From Fen-549 sp964636655 (GTDB lineage Bacteria; Actinomycetota; Thermoleophilia; Gaiellales; Gaiellaceae): 8,320 nucleotides of DNA. Below, one piece after another: positions 5,872 to 8,320 of the stretch (position 1 is its first letter; each line of letters starts with the position of its first letter). The DNA is taken from the NCBI GenBank assembly GCA_964636655.1, contig CAZWTK010000056.1:1-8320 (forward strand). Direction: 5' to 3'. The translations under genes were made by a program, and so were the position numbers. The notes under the pieces were generated by a model, which was given only the letters and a program-made list of their open reading frames with translations, was not told the origin of the DNA and did not search any database.

Positions 5872-5942
5872 AAAAAGCGAATAAAAAGTCGCAAATTGCG
5901 GCATAATGTTTTCGACACTTTCCACACGGAAAAGGTGGTGCT
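5872..5942 (+). promoter_or_regulatory. AT-rich promoter/operator region of uppP
   Basis: In otherwise GC-rich DNA this short stretch holds two TAAAAAG words (5872-5878 and 5882-5888) exactly 10 bp apart. Such phased A-tracts could bend DNA or act like an UP element. Next come an 11-bp palindrome CGCAA-A-TTGCG (5890-5900) and a -10-like CATAAT (5902-5907). No good -35 hexamer is seen 16-18 bp upstream. The Shine-Dalgarno AAAGGTGG (5931-5938) sits about 7 nt before GTG 5943. The palindrome next to the -10 is a candidate operator for an unknown regulator. Confidence 0.5.
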
Positions 5943-5965
5943 GTGGATACATCTGTGGATATATC
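5942..5965 (+). repeat. Tandem 12-bp repeat with DnaA-box-like cores
   Basis: Two adjacent copies, TGTGGATACATC (5942-5953) and TGTGGATATATC (5954-5965), differ at one base. Each begins with TGTGGATA, which matches 8 of 9 positions of the DnaA box (TGTGGATAA, complement TTATCCACA). They overlap the uppP start codon and encode VDTSVDIS-type residues. A weaker TTTCCACA lies in the opposite orientation at 5919-5926. Confidence 0.55.
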
Positions 5966-6941
5966 GGGAAGCCAACCGCAGGAGGGTACTTCCTCGTTTT
6001 TCACTCGCGGGCGCGTGTTCGTGGTCGCGGGGGTGGCGCTGGCAATAGCGGCCGTGCTCACCGTATTCAGCGTGGGGGACAACGCCAAGGCCCTCCCGGA
6101 TTGGCAGGCACTTATCCTCGGCATCACACAGGGGCTGACCGAGATGCTGCCCATCTCCTCGTCGGGGCACCTGATTCTCGTGCCCTGGCTCGGAAACTGG
6201 CACTACCTCGAGAGTAATGCCGCCTTCAACAAGACCTTCGACGTGGCCCTGCACGCGGGGACGCTTGTCGCCGTCGTCGCCTACTTCTGGTTGGACATCG
6301 TCGTCATCCTGCGTTCCTGGTTCGGGAGCGTCAGGCGTAGAAGCATCACAACCCAGGACGAGCGCCTGGCCTGGCTGCTTCTCATCGCCACGATTCCCGC
6401 GGCGCTTGGTGGTGCGGCGGGGGAGAGCTTCATCGAGAAACGCCTCGGTCAGCCCTGGCAGATCGGCATTGCGCTCGCCGTGCTCGGCGTCGTGCTCTGG
6501 CTAGCCGATCGCCTACCCGAGAAGAGGGCGATGACGTCGCTTCGCTACCGCGACGCGCTGGTACTGGGCTTGGCACAGATGCTCGCGCTCGTGCCCGGCG
6601 TCTCGCGCTCGGGCGCCACGATCACCGGTGGGCGGCTGTTCAAGCTCGATCGCGATGCTGCCGCCCGTTTTTCGTTTCTGATGCTGGTACCCGTCGTCCT
6701 CGGTGCCGTTGCGCTGAAGACCGTAAAGGACGTTTTACTGGGGCCCGGGCTTCCTTCGGGCTGGGGCGGGCCCTTCGCCGTCGGAATGCTGGCCGCCGCC
6801 GGGAGCGGACTGCTGGCGATCTGGGCTCTTCTAGGCTACGTGCGCCGGCACAACTACTCGTTCTTCGTTCTCTACCGGCTGGTGCTGGCGTTGGGCGTAG
6901 CGCTCATCATCATCTCGGGAGTGCGCGGAGCCCGCTTCTAG
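5943..6941 (+). CDS. uppP: Undecaprenyl-diphosphate phosphatase UppP/BacA (332 aa)
   Basis: This integral membrane enzyme converts undecaprenyl diphosphate to undecaprenyl phosphate, recycling the lipid carrier for peptidoglycan and other envelope polymers; extra copies give bacitracin resistance. Signature motifs are QGLTEMLPISSSGHL (63-77, with catalytic Glu67 and His76) and PGVSRSG (218-224, with Arg222), corresponding to E. coli BacA Glu21, His30 and Arg174. Multiple hydrophobic segments run to the C-terminus. The family is usually about 265-290 residues and begins just before the first motif. This protein has about 54 extra N-terminal residues, polar at 1-22 and then a predicted membrane segment at about 24-44. 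GTG 5943 was chosen for its Shine-Dalgarno (AAAGGTGG) and because no start lies nearer the canonical N-terminus with a good ribosome-binding site. The hydrolase gene follows after 9 nt, probably in the same transcript. Confidence 0.95.
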   Translation: MDTSVDISGSQPQEGTSSFFTRGRVFVVAGVALAIAAVLTVFSVGDNAKALPDWQALILGITQGLTEMLPISSSGHLILVPWLGNWHYLESNAAFNKTFDVALHAGTLVAVVAYFWLDIVVILRSWFGSVRRRSITTQDERLAWLLLIATIPAALGGAAGESFIEKRLGQPWQIGIALAVLGVVLWLADRLPEKRAMTSLRYRDALVLGLAQMLALVPGVSRSGATITGGRLFKLDRDAAARFSFLMLVPVVLGAVALKTVKDVLLGPGLPSGWGGPFAVGMLAAAGSGLLAIWALLGYVRRHNYSFFVLYRLVLALGVALIIISGVRGARF

Positions 6942-6950
6942 AATCGAAGT

Positions 6951-7790
6951 GTGCGGGTTTCCGTCGGCGACATCGAGCTCTACGTACACGAGATAGGGGA
7001 GGGCCGACCGCTAGTCGCGCTCCACGGCGGTCCCGGGTTGGACGGCTCGTTTTGGTTTCCAGGGCTTGATCCGCTGGCGAGGCAGGGCTGGCGTGTTCTG
7101 GCGCCCGACCTGCGCGCGAACGGGCGCTCGGGCGCCGGCGACCCGGCTCTTTGGACGGTGCCCCGGATGGCCGACGACATCGAGGCCCTGATCGGGGCGC
7201 TCGGGCTCGAGGACGCCGTTGTCCTGGGCTGGTCGTTCGGATCCTTCGTTACTCAAAGCCACATGGTCCGGCACGGGAGCGCTTCCGCCTACGTGTTGAT
7301 GGGGACGATCGCCGAGCCGAGCGCAATGGAGCGGGTCAGCGAAGAGTTGGAGTACTTCGAGCCCGAGCACCTGCGAGCACAGGTGAGCGCTTCCTGGGAA
7401 AAGGAGACGACTGTCGAGACGCAAGAGGAGTGCAAGCAGATCGTCGCTGACCAGATGCCTTATCACCTCGCCGATCCCGAAAGCCCGCTTGTCCGAGAGT
7501 TGATCGCACGCGATAGAATCGTCTATCAGCCCGCAGTGCTGCGCCACTTTGCGGCCGGCGGTGAGTACGGGATGGTTGACCTGCGGGCCAGGCTGAGCAC
7601 CTTCGAGAAGCCGGTGCTGGTGATGATCGGAGCCCACGATCGCACGACGTCACCGGCCTCGGCCCATGAGCTGGCCGAGCTGCTCCCGAACGCCGAGGGG
7701 GTCGTGCTGAGCCGTAGCGCCCATATGATCCCCTACGAGGAGCCCGAGCTCTTCCTGACGGCGTTGCGGAGGTTTCTGGCGCTCGTTTGA
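6951..7790 (+). CDS. Alpha/beta hydrolase, proline iminopeptidase-like (279 aa)
   Basis: This is a single-domain alpha/beta-hydrolase fold protein, probably cytosolic since no signal peptide is seen. The oxyanion motif HGGPG lies at 25-29, the nucleophile elbow GWSFGS at 93-98 (Ser95), the acid Asp230 in GAHDRTTSP, and the catalytic His258 in RSAHMIPYEEPE. A helical cap (about 120-205) sits between strands, as in proline iminopeptidases, haloalkane dehalogenases and esterases. HGGPG favours the iminopeptidase-like branch, but the substrate cannot be told from sequence. GTG 6951 is 9 nt after the uppP stop and has a weak Shine-Dalgarno (GAAG), suggesting reinitiation after uppP. The N-terminus there matches the fold's first strand, so no earlier start is needed. 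It is convergent with the acetyltransferase gene downstream. Confidence 0.9.
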   Translation: MRVSVGDIELYVHEIGEGRPLVALHGGPGLDGSFWFPGLDPLARQGWRVLAPDLRANGRSGAGDPALWTVPRMADDIEALIGALGLEDAVVLGWSFGSFVTQSHMVRHGSASAYVLMGTIAEPSAMERVSEELEYFEPEHLRAQVSASWEKETTVETQEECKQIVADQMPYHLADPESPLVRELIARDRIVYQPAVLRHFAAGGEYGMVDLRARLSTFEKPVLVMIGAHDRTTSPASAHELAELLPNAEGVVLSRSAHMIPYEEPELFLTALRRFLALV

Positions 7791-7879
7791 GCTTCAGACG
7801 CTGTCTGGCTGAGCCGGTCAAGGCGGGAGCTCCGGCAAACGATCGCGCTCGCAATCCCGTTGGGAACGATCGGCTCCGA

Positions 7880-7924
7880 TGTCAGGCTGAGCACCGTCGC
7901 CGAAAGCCCCTCTCAGCTCTGACA
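7880..7924. repeat. Imperfect inverted repeat in convergent intergenic region
   Basis: TGTCAGGCTGAG (7880-7891) and CTCAGCTCTGACA (7912-7924) can pair over 12 bp with one bulged T, around a 20-nt loop. The repeat lies between two convergent genes, where a bidirectional terminator is expected. No T-run follows on either strand, so it could instead be a factor-dependent terminator, an RNA stability element or a protein-binding site. Confidence 0.5.
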
Positions 7925-7983
7925 TGTACGCGTCGGCGCGTTTGCATTCTGCACTCTGGCGAGGGGAGAGGTGCGCGGCGACT

Positions 7984-8022
7984 AAAAACCCGCTGAATTC
8001 TTCAACTTGACATAACACGGGT
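7984..8022 (-). terminator. Probable intrinsic terminator of the acetyltransferase gene
   Basis: Read on the minus strand, ACCCG (8022-8018) pairs with CGGGT (7992-7988), and an inner GTTGAA/TTCAGC hairpin with loop GAA can form between them. The structure is followed by TTTTT (7988-7984). It begins at the acetyltransferase stop codon. The outer stem is short and its last C competes with the inner stem, so strength is uncertain. Confidence 0.45.
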
Positions 8023-8320
8023 TATCGTGCACGCGCTTCGTTGACGCGCTTGTGCCAATAATCCCGGACGATCAGGTACTCGTCGCGCTCCAACTCGGCA
8101 ACGAAGCGGGTTCGCTCGAACCCGTTCTTAACGAGAACACGTGCCGAGGCGACGTTTGCGGGCCTGGTGAAAGCTCCGACGCGCTCGAGATCGATATCGC
8201 CGAAGGCAAGCGTCAGCGACTCGCGCACGAGTTCAGTGGCCAGTCCGCGACTCCAGTAGGCCCGATCGATGTAGTAGGCGACCTCCGTCCCCCACTCCGG
8301 CGCGCTCGGATCCTTGTTCA
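8022..8320 (-). CDS. GNAT-family N-acetyltransferase, RimJ/RimL-like (C-terminal part)
   Basis: The gene reads leftward and enters from beyond the right edge; about 98 C-terminal residues are visible, ending at TAA (8024-8022). The open frame continues upstream of the GTG at 8228 to the window edge, so that GTG is internal. The visible part has EWGTEVAYYIDRAYWSRGLATEL, the acetyl-CoA-binding strand/loop/helix of the GNAT fold (the GLAT turn binds the pyrophosphate). It also has NVASARVLVKNGFERT, typical of the RimJ/RimL (Acetyltransf_3) branch. The substrate could be a protein N-terminus, an amino acid or a small amine, and cannot be assigned. It is convergent with the hydrolase gene. Confidence 0.88.
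   Translation of the reverse strand, partial: NKDPSAPEWGTEVAYYIDRAYWSRGLATELVRESLTLAFGDIDLERVGAFTRPANVASARVLVKNGFERTRFVAELERDEYLIVRDYWHKRVNEARAR

Noticed and set aside
5538..5873. Plus-strand 111-residue open frame before uppP
   Set aside because: The Pro/Arg/Ser-rich translation has no motif and runs through the AT-rich promoter region.
7787..7996. Plus-strand 69-residue frame after the hydrolase
   Set aside because: Its translation is Arg-rich with no motif, it runs through the inverted repeat, and it has no Shine-Dalgarno.
1..8320. Search for CRISPR arrays, insertion sequences, phage or toxin-antitoxin modules
   Set aside because: No regularly spaced repeats, transposase, integrase or recognisable toxin/antitoxin pair was seen.

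Overview
This window looks like chromosome from a high-GC Gram-positive actinobacterium. Gene content suggests a deep-branching class such as Thermoleophilia (inference; no rRNA or other marker is present). The clues are a single-motif RsiG-like anti-sigma factor, a GarA-type FHA protein with an ETT phosphorylation motif, and an actinobacterial nucleotidyltransferase fused to a mutase-like domain. GTG starts and GTGA stop/start overlaps are frequent. No mobile element, CRISPR array, tRNA or rRNA was found.

Left edge (1-630): a short minus-strand ORF (53-205), with a good ribosome-binding site, encodes a 50-residue Cys/Trp-rich protein. It is divergent from a small predicted lipoprotein (280-630).

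Central block (680-5192, all +): pgsA-like CDP-alcohol phosphatidyltransferase, a long sugar-nucleotide pyrophosphorylase with a degenerate phosphomannomutase-like C-terminus, an RsiG-like c-di-GMP anti-sigma factor, a zinc-ribbon/FHA GarA-like regulator, and an adenine phosphoribosyltransferase-like protein. pgsA/pyrophosphorylase and rsiG/garA each overlap by 4 nt, so the block is probably one or two operons. It joins envelope precursor synthesis to two signalling inputs (c-di-GMP and Ser/Thr phosphorylation). A pgsA...garA neighbourhood is also known in mycobacteria.

Middle gap (5193-5942): mostly without a convincing gene, apart from one possible 72-residue ORF. It ends in a compact AT-rich regulatory stretch with phased A-tracts, an 11-bp palindrome, a -10-like hexamer and DnaA-box-like repeats that run into the next gene's start.

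Right part (5943-8320): uppP (undecaprenyl-diphosphate phosphatase) with an extra N-terminal membrane segment, followed after 9 nt by an alpha/beta hydrolase. An intergenic region with a strong inverted repeat separates these from a convergent, window-truncated GNAT acetyltransferase on the minus strand.

Most of the window is ordinary chromosomal gene content. The points that most deserve a second look are the short Cys/Trp protein, the rsiG-garA coupling, the dead-looking mutase domain, the divergent APRT and the uppP promoter/start region.
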